34,554 nucleotides of DNA from Pseudomonas sp. (GCF_017744435.1 NZ_JAGIBG010000016.1:1-34554), one strand, 5' to 3'; counted from the first letter of the stretch, positions 1 through 7,500 are shown. Program-made: numbers and translations. Notes: a model not told the origin generated them from the letters alone.

Positions 1-144
1 TTCCGCAAGGAAAGTCTCAAGCACTACAGCGCCGACCTGACCTACACCCTGGTCCGCGCCGAAGGCGGCTTCAAGATCCACCGCAAGGTGATCAGCCTGA
101 TCAACAGCGACGATGCCCTTGCCGGCATCGGCTACATCCTCTGA
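1..144 (+). CDS. iacD: Ring-hydroxylating dioxygenase small (beta) subunit, 3' end (IacD-like)
   Basis: Only the last 47 codons are in the window, open from base 1 to the TGA at 142-144. The visible C-terminus contains KIHRKVISLINSDD, which resembles the closing beta-strand of ring-hydroxylating dioxygenase beta subunits, where a basic K/R-x-x-R-K pair is followed by a hydrophobic strand and LIN/LND. The beta subunit is structural; the Rieske centre and catalytic iron would be in the alpha subunit, expected just outside the window. The identity rests mostly on context: the next six genes match iacE, iacF, iacG, iacR, iacH and iacI in order, so this place is iacD. The family call from such a short piece is moderate; another oxygenase beta subunit is possible. 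Confidence 0.72.
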   Translation, partial: FRKESLKHYSADLTYTLVRAEGGFKIHRKVISLINSDDALAGIGYIL

Positions 145-154
145 GGTGCATGCC

Positions 155-886
155 ATGAACCAAATCGCATTGGTAACCGGCGCCGGCCAGGGACTGGGCC
201 AGCGCTTCTGCGCCCGGCTGCTTGCCGCAGGCTTCGATGTGGTGGTCTCGGACCGTGACCTGGCGCTGGCCCAGTCCACCGCCAAGCAGCTGGGTGGCCG
301 CACCCTGGCGGTCAAGCTCGACGTCGGCAGCAAGGCCGATTTCGAGCAGGCATTGGCCCAGGTGCTGGAGCACTTCGGCGCCCTGCACGTGGTGGTCAAC
401 AACGCCGCCGTGACCAAGACCACACCGCTGATGCAGATCAGCCCCGAAGAGTTCGACGCCGTGGTCGGCCTCAACCTGCGCAGCGTGTTCCTCGGCTGCC
501 AGGTGCTTGGCGCGCACCTGGCCGAAGCCGGCTACGGGCGGATCATCAACATGGCCTCGCTGGCCGGGCAGAACGGCGGCACCGCCACCGGCGCGCACTA
601 CGCGGCGAGCAAGGGCGCAATCGTCACTCTGACCAAGATCTTCGCCAAGGAGTTTGCGGCCCGTGGCGTCACCGTCAATGCCATCGCCCCTGGCCCGATC
701 GATTCGCCTGCGGTTCACGCCGCAGTGCCGGCCGAGCGTATGCAGGGCCTGCTGGCCAACATTCCGGTGCAGCGCCTGGGCGATGCGGATTTTCTGGGCG
801 ACCTGATCGTGCAACTGGCGCGGCCCGAGGCCTACTTCACCACCGGGGCGACCTGGGACGTGAACGGCGGCCTGTTCATGCGTTGA
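155..886 (+). CDS. iacE: SDR-family NAD(P)-dependent dehydrogenase, IacE-like
   Basis: This is a 243-residue classical short-chain dehydrogenase, a normal length for the family. It shows the cofactor motif TGAGQGLG at residues 8-15, NNAA near residue 87, and a catalytic set S135, Y149 and K153 (YAASK). The ATG at 155 was chosen over the upstream in-frame ATG at 113 because GAGG lies at 143-146 and the upstream start would lie inside the dioxygenase gene. It follows iacD by 10 bases. In the iac pathway IacE is reported to act on the hydroxylated indole-3-acetate intermediate on the way to dioxindole-3-acetate; that role is taken from the known cluster, not visible in the sequence. Confidence 0.88.
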   Translation: MNQIALVTGAGQGLGQRFCARLLAAGFDVVVSDRDLALAQSTAKQLGGRTLAVKLDVGSKADFEQALAQVLEHFGALHVVVNNAAVTKTTPLMQISPEEFDAVVGLNLRSVFLGCQVLGAHLAEAGYGRIINMASLAGQNGGTATGAHYAASKGAIVTLTKIFAKEFAARGVTVNAIAPGPIDSPAVHAAVPAERMQGLLANIPVQRLGDADFLGDLIVQLARPEAYFTTGATWDVNGGLFMR

Positions 887-934
887 TATTTTCCGGGGCG
901 CCCACGCGCCCCTCTGTTAGGCGGGACACCGGCC

Positions 935-1894
935 ATGAATGAACAACTGTTGAACGTAGTCGTGCGCAAGCGCGAGATCCAAGGGGCCGACGTGGTCGTG
1001 CTCGACCTGGGCCGGGCCGATGGCGCGGCGCTGCCGGCCTTCGAGGCGGGGGCGCATGTGGACATCCATGTCGCCCCGGGCCTGGTGCGCCAGTATTCGC
1101 TGTGCAGCGACCCGGCCGATGCCTCGCTGTATCGCCTGGGCGTATTGAAGGACCCAGCCTCCCGCGGTGGCTCGGTGAGCGTGCACGACACCCTGCTGGA
1201 AGGGCACGAGGTGCAGATCAGCACCCCGCGCAACCTGTTCCCGCTGGCCGCCGATGCCCACCGTTCGATCCTGCTGGGTGGCGGCATCGGCATCACACCG
1301 ATGATCGCCATGGCCCACGCCCTGCATCAGCAGGGCGCCGAGTTCGAACTGCATTACTGCGGGCGCTCGCGCAGTCGCAGTGCGTTTCTCGATGCGCTGG
1401 CCAGCGCGCCGTTCGCCGCCCGGGTGTTCACCCACTTCGACGACGAGGATCCGGCTCAGCGCCTGAACCTGGTGGATGTGCTCGGCAGCGGCACGCCTGG
1501 CACCCACATGTACACCTGCGGCCCGTCGGGCTTCATGGACTGGGTGATTGGCGGTGCGCAGCAGCAAGGCTACAGCGAGGCACACATCCACAAGGAGTAC
1601 TTCCAGGTCGAGGTCGACGCCAGCGGTGCAGGCTTCGAAGTGGTCGCCGCCCGCAGCAACAAGACCGTGCAGGTCGCCGAGGGCCAGAGCATTCTCGACG
1701 CCCTGGCGCAGGTGGGGATCAAGATCGACATCTCGTGCGAGCAGGGCGTGTGTGGCACCTGCATGTGCGAAGTGCTCGAAGGCGAGCCGGACCACCGTGA
1801 TGTGTACCTGACCGATGAAGAAAAGGCCGCGAACGACCAGATCCTGGTGTGCTGCTCGCGGGCCAAGTCGAACAAGCTGGTGCTGGATATCTGA
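935..1894 (+). CDS. iacF: PDR/VanB-type oxidoreductase (FMN, NAD(P), 2Fe-2S), IacF-like
   Basis: This 319-residue protein has the phthalate dioxygenase reductase/VanB layout. An N-terminal flavin-binding barrel carries RQYSL; the nucleotide-binding part has GGGIGITPM and later TCGPSGFMD; the C-terminal plant-type ferredoxin domain has the cluster cysteines as CEQGVCGTC (first Cys about residue 268) plus a final C near the end. Such proteins pass electrons from NAD(P)H to a Rieske dioxygenase, here presumably the IacC/IacD pair. The gene starts 48 bases after iacE. A ribosome site GCGGG(A) lies about 10 bases before the ATG. The domain assignment is secure; the redox partner is inferred from the operon. 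Confidence 0.9.
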   Translation: MNEQLLNVVVRKREIQGADVVVLDLGRADGAALPAFEAGAHVDIHVAPGLVRQYSLCSDPADASLYRLGVLKDPASRGGSVSVHDTLLEGHEVQISTPRNLFPLAADAHRSILLGGGIGITPMIAMAHALHQQGAEFELHYCGRSRSRSAFLDALASAPFAARVFTHFDDEDPAQRLNLVDVLGSGTPGTHMYTCGPSGFMDWVIGGAQQQGYSEAHIHKEYFQVEVDASGAGFEVVAARSNKTVQVAEGQSILDALAQVGIKIDISCEQGVCGTCMCEVLEGEPDHRDVYLTDEEKAANDQILVCCSRAKSNKLVLDI

Positions 1895-1905
1895 GGAGCA
1901 TGACC

Positions 1906-2403
1906 ATGGTAGACGTATCGCAATTTCGCAACGCAATGGCGCTGCTCGGTGGCGCCGTATCGGTCATCACCACCGATGGCCCGGCCGGCCGCTTCGGCTT
2001 TACCGCCTCGGCGGTGTGCAGCGTCACCGACTCGCCGCCCACCTTGCTGGTGTGCATGAACCGCTCTTCGTACTCCAATGAGCAGTTCAAGGCCAATGGC
2101 GCGCTGTGCGTGAACGTATTGGCGGGTACCCATCAGGAGCTGTCGGGGGCGTTTGCCAACCGTAACCTGAACATGGACGAGCGTTTCGCGACCACCGGCT
2201 GGACGGTGCTGGAGAGTGGCGCACCGGTGATGCAGGAAGCCCTGGTGAACTTCGATTGCCGGATTGCCCAGGTGCATGAGGTGGGTTCGCACAGCATCTT
2301 CTACTGCGAGATTCAGGACATCCGCCACGGCGGCGCCGATGACGGCCTGGTGTATTTCAACCGGGCCTATCACCGGGTGTGCGAGTCTTCAAAAGCTTGC
2401 TGA
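1906..2403 (+). CDS. iacG: NAD(P)H:flavin oxidoreductase, IacG-like
   Basis: The 165-residue product matches the flavin-reductase-like FMN-binding family (HpaC/RutF type): FRNAMALLGGAVSVIT at the N-terminus, then GFTASAVCSVT and a segment LLVCMNRSS. These small reductases supply reduced flavin to a partner monooxygenase; in the iac system the partner would be IacA, encoded upstream of this window. Two in-frame ATGs lie at 1900 and 1906. The second is preferred because GAGGAG at 1893-1898 sits 7 bases from it but only 1 base from the first. The gene begins 11 bases after iacF, indicating one transcript. A strong hairpin follows the stop. Confidence 0.88.
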   Translation: MVDVSQFRNAMALLGGAVSVITTDGPAGRFGFTASAVCSVTDSPPTLLVCMNRSSYSNEQFKANGALCVNVLAGTHQELSGAFANRNLNMDERFATTGWTVLESGAPVMQEALVNFDCRIAQVHEVGSHSIFYCEIQDIRHGGADDGLVYFNRAYHRVCESSKAC

Positions 2404-2408
2404 AGGCA

Positions 2409-2427
2409 GGGGCCGCTTGGCGGCCCC
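2409..2427. terminator. Bidirectional terminator-like hairpin between iacG and iacR
   Basis: GGGGCCGC and GCGGCCCC pair perfectly over 8 bp around a 3-base loop, 6 bases after the iacG stop and 7 bases before the end of the convergent iacR gene. There is no T-run on either side, so it may be a weak terminator or a transcript-end stabiliser. Confidence 0.5.
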
Positions 2428-2433
2428 CGGTAA

Positions 2434-2913
2434 TCACAAGGTTTCGAGGTTGTGGAACACCACTTCCAGCATCTTGTTCAACCGCTGCACCTGGGCCTCG
2501 GTCAACCCCTTGAAGCTGCGCTGGAACAATTCGCGAGTCACATCCTGCATGCGCTCGATGTTCTGCAGGCCGACCTCGGTGATGCGCACCTGGGTCACGC
2601 GCCCGTCTTCAGGGCTGGGCGCGGTGTCGACCAGGCCATCTTCCTTCATGCGGTAGACGATCTTGGTGATGGTCGACAGCTTGGCGATGGCATGGGTGGA
2701 GATCTCGGAAATGCTCGATTCACCGTTCTCGTTGAGGATCCACAGCACGCGCCAGCGCGGCACGTCGAGGTCGACCTTCTTCAGCAGACGTTCCATGTTC
2801 TGGGTGTAGCGGCCGTGCACACGGGCCAGCCAGTAGAAGGGGAAATCTTCCTTGCGAAATTCATCGCTGGCCGGGTCGTGATGGCTGTGGCCTTTGTTTT
2901 TCGAAGTGCTCAT
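2434..2913 (-). CDS. iacR: MarR-family transcriptional repressor, IacR-like
   Basis: This 159-residue protein has a MarR winged-helix core: WRVLWILNENGESSISEIS, then the recognition helix region KLSTITKIVYRMKEDGLV and the wing DGRVTQVRIT. It lies between iacG and iacH on the opposite strand, the same place as iacR in P. putida 1290. IacR is known there as a repressor relieved by indole-3-acetate. It is divergent from iacH, and the 174-base gap holds two imperfect or perfect inverted repeats (2929-2962 and 2991-3024) that could be its operators. The ATG at 2913 gives normal family length; no strong ribosome site is visible before it. Confidence 0.87.
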   Translation of the reverse strand: MSTSKNKGHSHHDPASDEFRKEDFPFYWLARVHGRYTQNMERLLKKVDLDVPRWRVLWILNENGESSISEISTHAIAKLSTITKIVYRMKEDGLVDTAPSPEDGRVTQVRITEVGLQNIERMQDVTRELFQRSFKGLTEAQVQRLNKMLEVVFHNLETL

Positions 2914-2928
2914 CGATTCACTACTTGT

Positions 2929-2962
2929 GCGGAAATAGTCGCGACATCATAGACCTTTCCGC
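2929..2962. promoter_or_regulatory. Inverted repeat over the putative iacR promoter
   Basis: GCGGAAA (2929-2935) and TTTCCGC (2956-2962) form perfect 7-base arms 20 bases apart, with the 8-base palindrome GTCGCGAC (2938-2945) inside. On the minus strand TATGAT (2946-2951) could serve as a -10 box for iacR, with TGGTCA 17 bases further upstream as a weak -35. An operator here would allow autorepression. Not tested; short inverted repeats also arise by chance. Confidence 0.4.
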
Positions 2963-2990
2963 GCATTTGACCACCGCAACCGTGTCAGGA

Positions 2991-3024
2991 ATTACGGGAA
3001 TGTTCAGTTGACATTTCCAGTAAT
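2991..3024. promoter_or_regulatory. Imperfect inverted repeat and TTGACA boxes upstream of iacH
   Basis: ATTACGGGAA (2991-3000) and TTCCAGTAAT (3015-3024) match as inverted arms at 9 of 10 positions. TTGACA occurs at 3008-3013 inside the repeat and again at 3024-3029, giving candidate -35 boxes for the + strand gene at 3088; no convincing -10 box was found. The position suits an IacR operator for the iacHI unit. Confidence 0.4.
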
Positions 3025-3087
3025 TGACAACCATGTTCATGGCTGGGCCACGGTCCGGCATCCATTCTTGAGAAGGGCTCCACGAAA

Positions 3088-4197
3088 ATGACAATCATAG
3101 TTGAAACCCTTGACCTGGGCGGCAGCGGCCCCCGGGTCGTGGTCAAGGACACCATTGACGTCGCCGGTACCGCGACCCGCGCCAGCAGCCAGGCGCTGGA
3201 GCACGCGCCGTTGGCCGAACGGCATGCCGAGGTGGTCAGCCAGTTGTTGGCCAACGGCGCACGGCTGACCGGCAAGGTCAGCCTGCATGAACTGGCGTTC
3301 GGCACCACCGGCATCAACCACTACACCGGCACGGCGGCCAACCCACGCTTCCCCGGGCGCATTCCGGGTGGCTCTTCCAGCGGTTCGGCGGCAGCAGTGG
3401 CTGCCGGCCTGGCCGACTTCAGCCTGGGCACCGACACCGGTGGCTCGGTGCGTGTACCGGCCTGCTGCTGCGGCGTGTTCGGCCTCAAGCCGACCTTTGG
3501 CCGGGTCAGCCGCAAAGGCGTGATGCCGGCACACACCAGCCTCGACTGCGTCGGCCCGTTTGCCGCGAGCCTGCCGATGCTGGTGCGGGCGATGACCATG
3601 ATCGACCCGACCTTCACCCCGGCGCAGGTCCCGGCCAGGGCCCGTATCGGCGTGCTGCGGGTCACCGCCGAGGCGGCGATCCACAAGGTGGTGCAGGGCG
3701 CCCTGACGGCCAGCGGCCTGGCGCTGGGCAATGTCGAGCTCAAGCATTTCGGCGCGGCCTACGAGGCCGGCATGGTGGTGATCAACCGCGAAACCTTCGC
3801 CGGCTGCGGCCACCTGCTGGAAACAGGCAAGGTCGGTGCCGATATCGCCGGGCGCCTGGCAGCGGCGGGGCAGACCAGCGACACCGCGCTGGCCGAAGCC
3901 GAAGAGGTGCGTCGGCGCTTCACCGCCGAAGTCGACCAGGCCCTGGCCAGCTACGATGTGCTGGCCTTGCCGACCCTGCCGGACTTCCCGCTGCGCCTGG
4001 AAGACGCCGCCGATACCCGCGCGGTGCTGGGCATGACCTCGCTGGTGCGGCCATTCAACCTGTCGGGGCACCCGGCCCTGAGCATCCCGCTGGGCAGCGA
4101 AGCCGGCCTGCCGGTCGGGCTGCAACTGGTGGGAGCCAAGGGCGCCGACGAGAAGCTGCTGGCGGTGGCCGAGCGTTTGCTGCTGAACCTGTACTGA
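3088..4197 (+). CDS. iacH: Amidase-signature-family hydrolase, IacH-like
   Basis: The 369-residue protein has the amidase-signature fold. The catalytic Ser-Ser-Lys set is visible: K20 in VVVKDTID, cis-Ser S96 in GGSSSGS, and nucleophile S120 in DTGGSVR, 24 residues after S96 as in GatA. It is shorter than typical GatA (about 480), mainly at the N-terminus, where the Lys motif is reached within 20 residues. Despite the catalytic residues, the natural substrate in the iac cluster is not clear from sequence; hydrolysis of an amide such as indole-3-acetamide or a ring-opened intermediate is possible. It is divergent from iacR and 7 bases ahead of iacI. Confidence 0.86.
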   Translation: MTIIVETLDLGGSGPRVVVKDTIDVAGTATRASSQALEHAPLAERHAEVVSQLLANGARLTGKVSLHELAFGTTGINHYTGTAANPRFPGRIPGGSSSGSAAAVAAGLADFSLGTDTGGSVRVPACCCGVFGLKPTFGRVSRKGVMPAHTSLDCVGPFAASLPMLVRAMTMIDPTFTPAQVPARARIGVLRVTAEAAIHKVVQGALTASGLALGNVELKHFGAAYEAGMVVINRETFAGCGHLLETGKVGADIAGRLAAAGQTSDTALAEAEEVRRRFTAEVDQALASYDVLALPTLPDFPLRLEDAADTRAVLGMTSLVRPFNLSGHPALSIPLGSEAGLPVGLQLVGAKGADEKLLAVAERLLLNLY

Positions 4198-4204
4198 GGT
4201 GGTG

Positions 4205-4717
4205 ATGAGCGATATCCATGAACTGCAGGCCCGCCTGCAACGCTTCGAAGACCAGCAGGCCATTCGCGTGTGCATCAACCGCTACATGGAACTGTGCGAC
4301 CAGCTCGACGCCAGCACCCCGCTGGACGAGCTGGCTGGGCTGTTTAGCCGCGAGGCCCTGTGGGAAGGCAAGGGCGCCAAGTATGCCGCGAGCTTTGGCG
4401 GCTACCGGGGGCGTGAGGCGATCCGGGCGATGTTCGCCACCTACATGAAGACCCCGGCGCACTTCGCCCTGAATGTGCACTTCCTGACCAGTGAGGTCAT
4501 CGAGGTAGAGGGCGGGCAGGGGCTGGGGCGGTGGGTGATGCTGCAGACCAGCACCTTTGCCGATGGCGCCTCGCACCTGAATGCGGCGCGCCTGACGGTG
4601 CGTTTCACGCAAGAAGAAGGGCAGTGGCGGATGGCGCATTTTCAGACCGAGAACCTGTTCAGCCGGCCGGTCACGGCCTGGAACAGTGAGGCGCCGTTGC
4701 CGGTGCCTGAGCGGTAA
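4205..4717 (+). CDS. iacI: NTF2/SnoaL-like small protein, IacI-like
   Basis: The product is 170 residues and looks like a SnoaL/NTF2-fold protein: an amphipathic N-terminal helix (ELQARLQRFEDQQAIRVC), a YMELCDQLDA segment, FSREALWEG, and alternating strands to the C-terminus. ATG 4205 was chosen over GTG 4199 and 4202 because GAGG at 4196-4199 is then 5 bases away. It follows iacH by 7 bases and ends shortly before a REPIN. The position matches iacI, whose function is uncertain; the fold would suit a small hydratase, isomerase or an oxygenase-subunit-like role, but no catalytic residues are claimed. Confidence 0.78.
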   Translation: MSDIHELQARLQRFEDQQAIRVCINRYMELCDQLDASTPLDELAGLFSREALWEGKGAKYAASFGGYRGREAIRAMFATYMKTPAHFALNVHFLTSEVIEVEGGQGLGRWVMLQTSTFADGASHLNAARLTVRFTQEEGQWRMAHFQTENLFSRPVTAWNSEAPLPVPER

Positions 4718-4727
4718 TCCGGGCTGG

Positions 4728-4817
4728 CTTCTTCGCGGGCACGCCCGCTCCCACAGGTACTGCACAGGTTTCGTGAGCTGTGCGGTCCCTGTGGGAGCGG
4801 GCGTGCCCGCGAAGAAG
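4728..4817. repeat. REPIN (paired inverted REP elements)
   Basis: Two 30-base arms (4728-4757 and 4788-4817) are exact reverse complements. Each contains CGCGGGCACGCCCGC, itself a small hairpin, followed by TCCCACAGG. It fills the gap between the convergent iacI and porin genes and may also act as a transcription terminator. The same unit recurs at 6276-6369, 9503-9583 and 24028-24132. Confidence 0.93.
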
Positions 4818-4822
4818 TCGGC

Positions 4823-6142
4823 TCAGAAGGTACTGACGAACACCACCTGGCTGTAGAGGTTGCGGTTGTCATTGCCCAGCTGCGTGCCACCTTGCTCGGC
4901 ACTGTGATCCGGCTGGTACAGGCCCACCAGCGGCACGATCATCAGGTGCTCGTTGATCGTCCACTCCGCATACAGATCCACTTCATGCCCGTCGGCATTG
5001 CCCAGGCTGCGGTCGATGGTGTCGAAGTTGAAGCCCAGGATCCCGACCTTGAGCGACTGGCTCGGGCTCACCGTCAGCCCCACTTTCTGAATGCGCGCAT
5101 TGCTGTTGAACGGCCCGGCATAGTTGCCGGCCACTTCACCCTGGAACCAGGTGCCCAGGCCGCGGCCCAGCCCGTAGAACAGGGTGTCATAGCCTTCGGA
5201 GAAGCGGCTGTAGCGGTAGCTGATGTTCGGTTGCCACGGCACGTCGGCGAAGGTCCAGCCGGCCTCCAGATACCAGGCATCCTCGGTGGCGGTGTGCGGT
5301 TTGTCCTGCTTGGCGTACTCGCCGGACAGGAACAGGTTCTCCACCCCGGCATTGCCCTGGCCGCGCAGGCTGTAGGTCTTCATGCCGTCGCGTTCCAGCT
5401 GTTGCGGCGAGGCAAATTCCTTGTCGACGTGGGTGGTGTCGATGTAGGTCAGGCCGACCGTGCCGGCATCGGCCACGTGCTCCAGGGTGGCGACGTGCAT
5501 TTCGGTCTTGGCCTGGGCGCGGTTGTCCGACTGCAGCCACATCAGGTCGCTGCGCCAGCCCTGCTTGCCGCCCAGGCGCAGCACGGCGGTCTTGTCGAAG
5601 CTCTTGCGCGCAGCCAGGTAGTAGGCGCCGCCGCGGTTGAACTGGCCATCGGCCAGGCCGTGGCCCACGTTGAGCGAGTCGCCCTGGATCAGGAAGCCGT
5701 CACCGACCGCGACCGTCTGCTTGCCGAACGACAGGTCGATGCCGTCCTCACCCAGCGCCGGCACCAGGTTGCCGGACTTCCAGCCCAGGTAGGCATCCTC
5801 GATCTTGGTGGTGCGTTCGCTGCCGTCGCTGAAGCCGGCGGCGTCGCCATCGCCCCAGGTGCCGGAGCTGAGCAGGGCGAAGGCGCCGTACAGCGAGCCG
5901 CTGCCCCCCAGGCGCTGGTCGCCGCTCAGACCGTACTTGACGTAGCCCTCGCGCCACGAGGTGGAGCCGGGCTGGTCGCGGGCGATGGCGTAGCTTTCTT
6001 CACTGTGGAACACACCGAACACGGCCTCCACGTTGGCATTGAGGTGGCGCTCGTCATCGCCGTAGAGCTCCAGGGCGGACGCCTCCAGCGAGACCCCGGC
6101 GAGCACTGCGGCCAGGGTGAGGCGGAACGGGCGGTGGTGCAT
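4823..6142 (-). CDS. Outer-membrane beta-barrel porin, possibly alginate-export (AlgE-like) family
   Basis: The 439-residue product starts with a signal peptide: basic MHHRPFR, hydrophobic LTLAAVLAGVSL and a probable cut after ASA. The rest is alternating aromatic/polar strands with glycine- and aspartate-rich loops, and it ends in phenylalanine, as outer-membrane barrels do. The tone of the sequence (DAYLGWKSG, LSFGKQTVAVGDGF, LYAEWTINEHLMIVPLVGLY) resembles alginate-export-type barrels more than OprD, but this is recognition from memory. ATG 6142 is used instead of the more upstream start because it gives the signal peptide and GGAAG lies just before it. It sits beside the iac cluster and the FeaR-type regulator, so it could admit an aromatic or related substrate; this is inference. 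Confidence 0.78.
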   Translation of the reverse strand: MHHRPFRLTLAAVLAGVSLEASALELYGDDERHLNANVEAVFGVFHSEESYAIARDQPGSTSWREGYVKYGLSGDQRLGGSGSLYGAFALLSSGTWGDGDAAGFSDGSERTTKIEDAYLGWKSGNLVPALGEDGIDLSFGKQTVAVGDGFLIQGDSLNVGHGLADGQFNRGGAYYLAARKSFDKTAVLRLGGKQGWRSDLMWLQSDNRAQAKTEMHVATLEHVADAGTVGLTYIDTTHVDKEFASPQQLERDGMKTYSLRGQGNAGVENLFLSGEYAKQDKPHTATEDAWYLEAGWTFADVPWQPNISYRYSRFSEGYDTLFYGLGRGLGTWFQGEVAGNYAGPFNSNARIQKVGLTVSPSQSLKVGILGFNFDTIDRSLGNADGHEVDLYAEWTINEHLMIVPLVGLYQPDHSAEQGGTQLGNDNRNLYSQVVFVSTF

Positions 6143-6165
6143 GGTCTGGCTTCCTTTGTTATGGG

Positions 6166-6194
6166 TTTGGCAGAAGTTCCGAAGACATGCCAAA
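6166..6194. promoter_or_regulatory. Inverted repeat upstream of the porin gene
   Basis: TTTGGCA (6166-6172) and TGCCAAA (6188-6194) are perfect 7-base inverted arms with a 15-base spacer, starting 24 bases upstream of the porin start codon. This is a plausible operator or leader hairpin; no regulator is assigned. Confidence 0.33.
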
Positions 6195-6275
6195 GATCAT
6201 GCAGGAAGCCCGGGTGCCGGCTTTTGTGCTGGCTGCCAGTTGGTTTGGGTACTGTGCCAAGGTGACGGCAGGGCC

Positions 6276-6369
6276 GGCCCTTTCGCGGGCATGCCCGCTC
6301 CCACAGGGACTGCAGCAACCTTGAAGAGGGTGCGATCTCTGTGGGAGCGGGCGTGCCCGCGAAGAGGCC
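6276..6369. repeat. REPIN (paired inverted REP elements)
   Basis: Arms at 6276-6306 and 6339-6369 are near-exact inverted copies around GCGGGC(A/G)TGCCCGC and CCCACAG. The left arm has CATG where the others have CACG, so the arms have begun to diverge. It lies between the AraC regulator's stop and the porin's upstream region. Confidence 0.9.
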
Positions 6370-6384
6370 AGTACAGGCAGTTAG

Positions 6385-7299
6385 TCAGTTGGCGTGGCGC
6401 TTGCGGTACTCGCCGGGGGTCATGCCAAAACGGCCCTTGAACGCGGTGCTGAAGTAGCTGGAGTCGGAAAAACCCCAGGCGTAGCCCAGCGACGAGACTT
6501 TCTGGTCCATGGCCGGATTGCGCAGGCTTTCGGCACAGAAGTCCAGGCGGCGGTTGCGGATGTACTGGGCGATGACCAGTTCGTGCTTGGCAAAGATGCG
6601 GTACAGGCTGCGCATCGAGATGCCCACTTCGCGGGCGATGAACTCGGGGCAGAGGTGTTCGCAAGTGATGTTCTGGTCGATCAGTGCCAGGGCCTTGCGG
6701 AACATGCGCTCGTGGCTGCCCGGGATGGCGTCCTGGGCAATGGCGGGGCGTAACACGGCGATCAGGGCATCGAGCACCGCCTGGCTTTCGTGGTTGGCCA
6801 TGTGCTGGGTGCGGCCGGCTTCGAGCATCATCAGTCGGGCGATGCTGGCCAGGGGCGTGGTGGCCTCGATCCGCCTGGCGCAAGCCACGCCGACGCCACG
6901 GGTGCCGCTCTGCACCTGGCTGCGCGGCAGGATCAGCGACAGCTGGCGCGAGCGCTGGTGGAAGTGCATGTCCAGCGGGGTGCTGGCATCGATCAGGGTC
7001 AGGTCGCCGGCCTGCAGTTCGATGCACGCGTCCTGGTGCTCGATGCGCGAGGTGCCGGCCATCTGCAGCACGGCGTAGTAGTGGTCGGCACTGCTCGCGC
7101 GGATTTCCCGCTGGCCACGGAACAGGTTGACCTGGGTCATGTCGACAATGCTCATGGAGATGTGGCCGACCTGGCACTTTTCCAGCTGGCCGACGAAGCC
7201 GGGGTCGAGCTTGCGGCCGTTGAAATGGCCGCAGGCTTCATTGACCTGGCTCAGCCAGGCCTGGAAGTGGTCGTCGGAAACGCGGCTTGCAGGGGTCAT
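6385..7299 (-). CDS. AraC/XylS transcriptional regulator, FeaR-like
   Basis: The 304-residue protein has an N-terminal AraC-binding-like sensor region (residues about 1-190, including YYAVLQMAGTSRIEHQ and LQAGDLTLIDASTP) and a C-terminal two-helix-turn-helix DNA-binding domain (about 200-304). The latter has FIAREVGISMRSLYRIF as the first recognition unit and YAWGFSDSSYFSTAFKGRFGMTPGEYRKR as the signature second unit. The layout and the sensor type match FeaR-like activators, which respond to aromatic amine or acid metabolites. It lies directly upstream of the porin on the same strand, with 242 bases between the genes, so it may activate the porin or the iac genes; neither is shown. Direct repeats and a palindrome upstream of its start could be binding sites. 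Confidence 0.88.
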   Translation of the reverse strand: MTPASRVSDDHFQAWLSQVNEACGHFNGRKLDPGFVGQLEKCQVGHISMSIVDMTQVNLFRGQREIRASSADHYYAVLQMAGTSRIEHQDACIELQAGDLTLIDASTPLDMHFHQRSRQLSLILPRSQVQSGTRGVGVACARRIEATTPLASIARLMMLEAGRTQHMANHESQAVLDALIAVLRPAIAQDAIPGSHERMFRKALALIDQNITCEHLCPEFIAREVGISMRSLYRIFAKHELVIAQYIRNRRLDFCAESLRNPAMDQKVSSLGYAWGFSDSSYFSTAFKGRFGMTPGEYRKRHAN

Positions 7300-7375
7300 G
7301 GATGCCTCACGCAGTAGAACTTGACGCGGATCGCTCGGGCGAACTCTTGGTCTTTGGGCTATGCATTACAAATCA

Positions 7376-7389
7376 CTTGAATATTCAAG
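7376..7389. promoter_or_regulatory. Perfect 14-bp palindrome upstream of the AraC gene
   Basis: CTTGAATATTCAAG is fully self-complementary and sits in an AT-rich stretch 77 bases before the regulator's start codon. It has the look of a dimer-binding operator, but no factor can be named. Confidence 0.35.
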
Positions 7390-7430
7390 CAAAAAGCAGG
7401 CCTGAAGACCTTCGCGATCATCCTGTATGC

Positions 7431-7459
7431 GAGGTAAGGCATTGATATAAATGAGGTAA
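7431..7459. promoter_or_regulatory. Two-turn direct repeat, candidate AraC-type binding site
   Basis: GAGGTAA occurs at 7431-7437 and 7453-7459, a period of 22 bases, about two helical turns on the same face. AraC/XylS proteins often bind direct repeats with about this period. The site is 130-160 bases upstream of the AraC-type gene and may allow autoregulation. Confidence 0.38.
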
Positions 7460-7500
7460 TTAACGCGTTTCGGCAGGTTGGAGCGCACCCATCATGCGGC

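Noticed and set aside
4892..6265. Long + strand reading frame (457 residues) across the porin gene
   Set aside because: It mirrors the porin on the opposite strand, lacks family motifs, and has the low-complexity V/A/Q/G composition typical of GC-rich antisense frames; the porin has a signal peptide and a C-terminal Phe.
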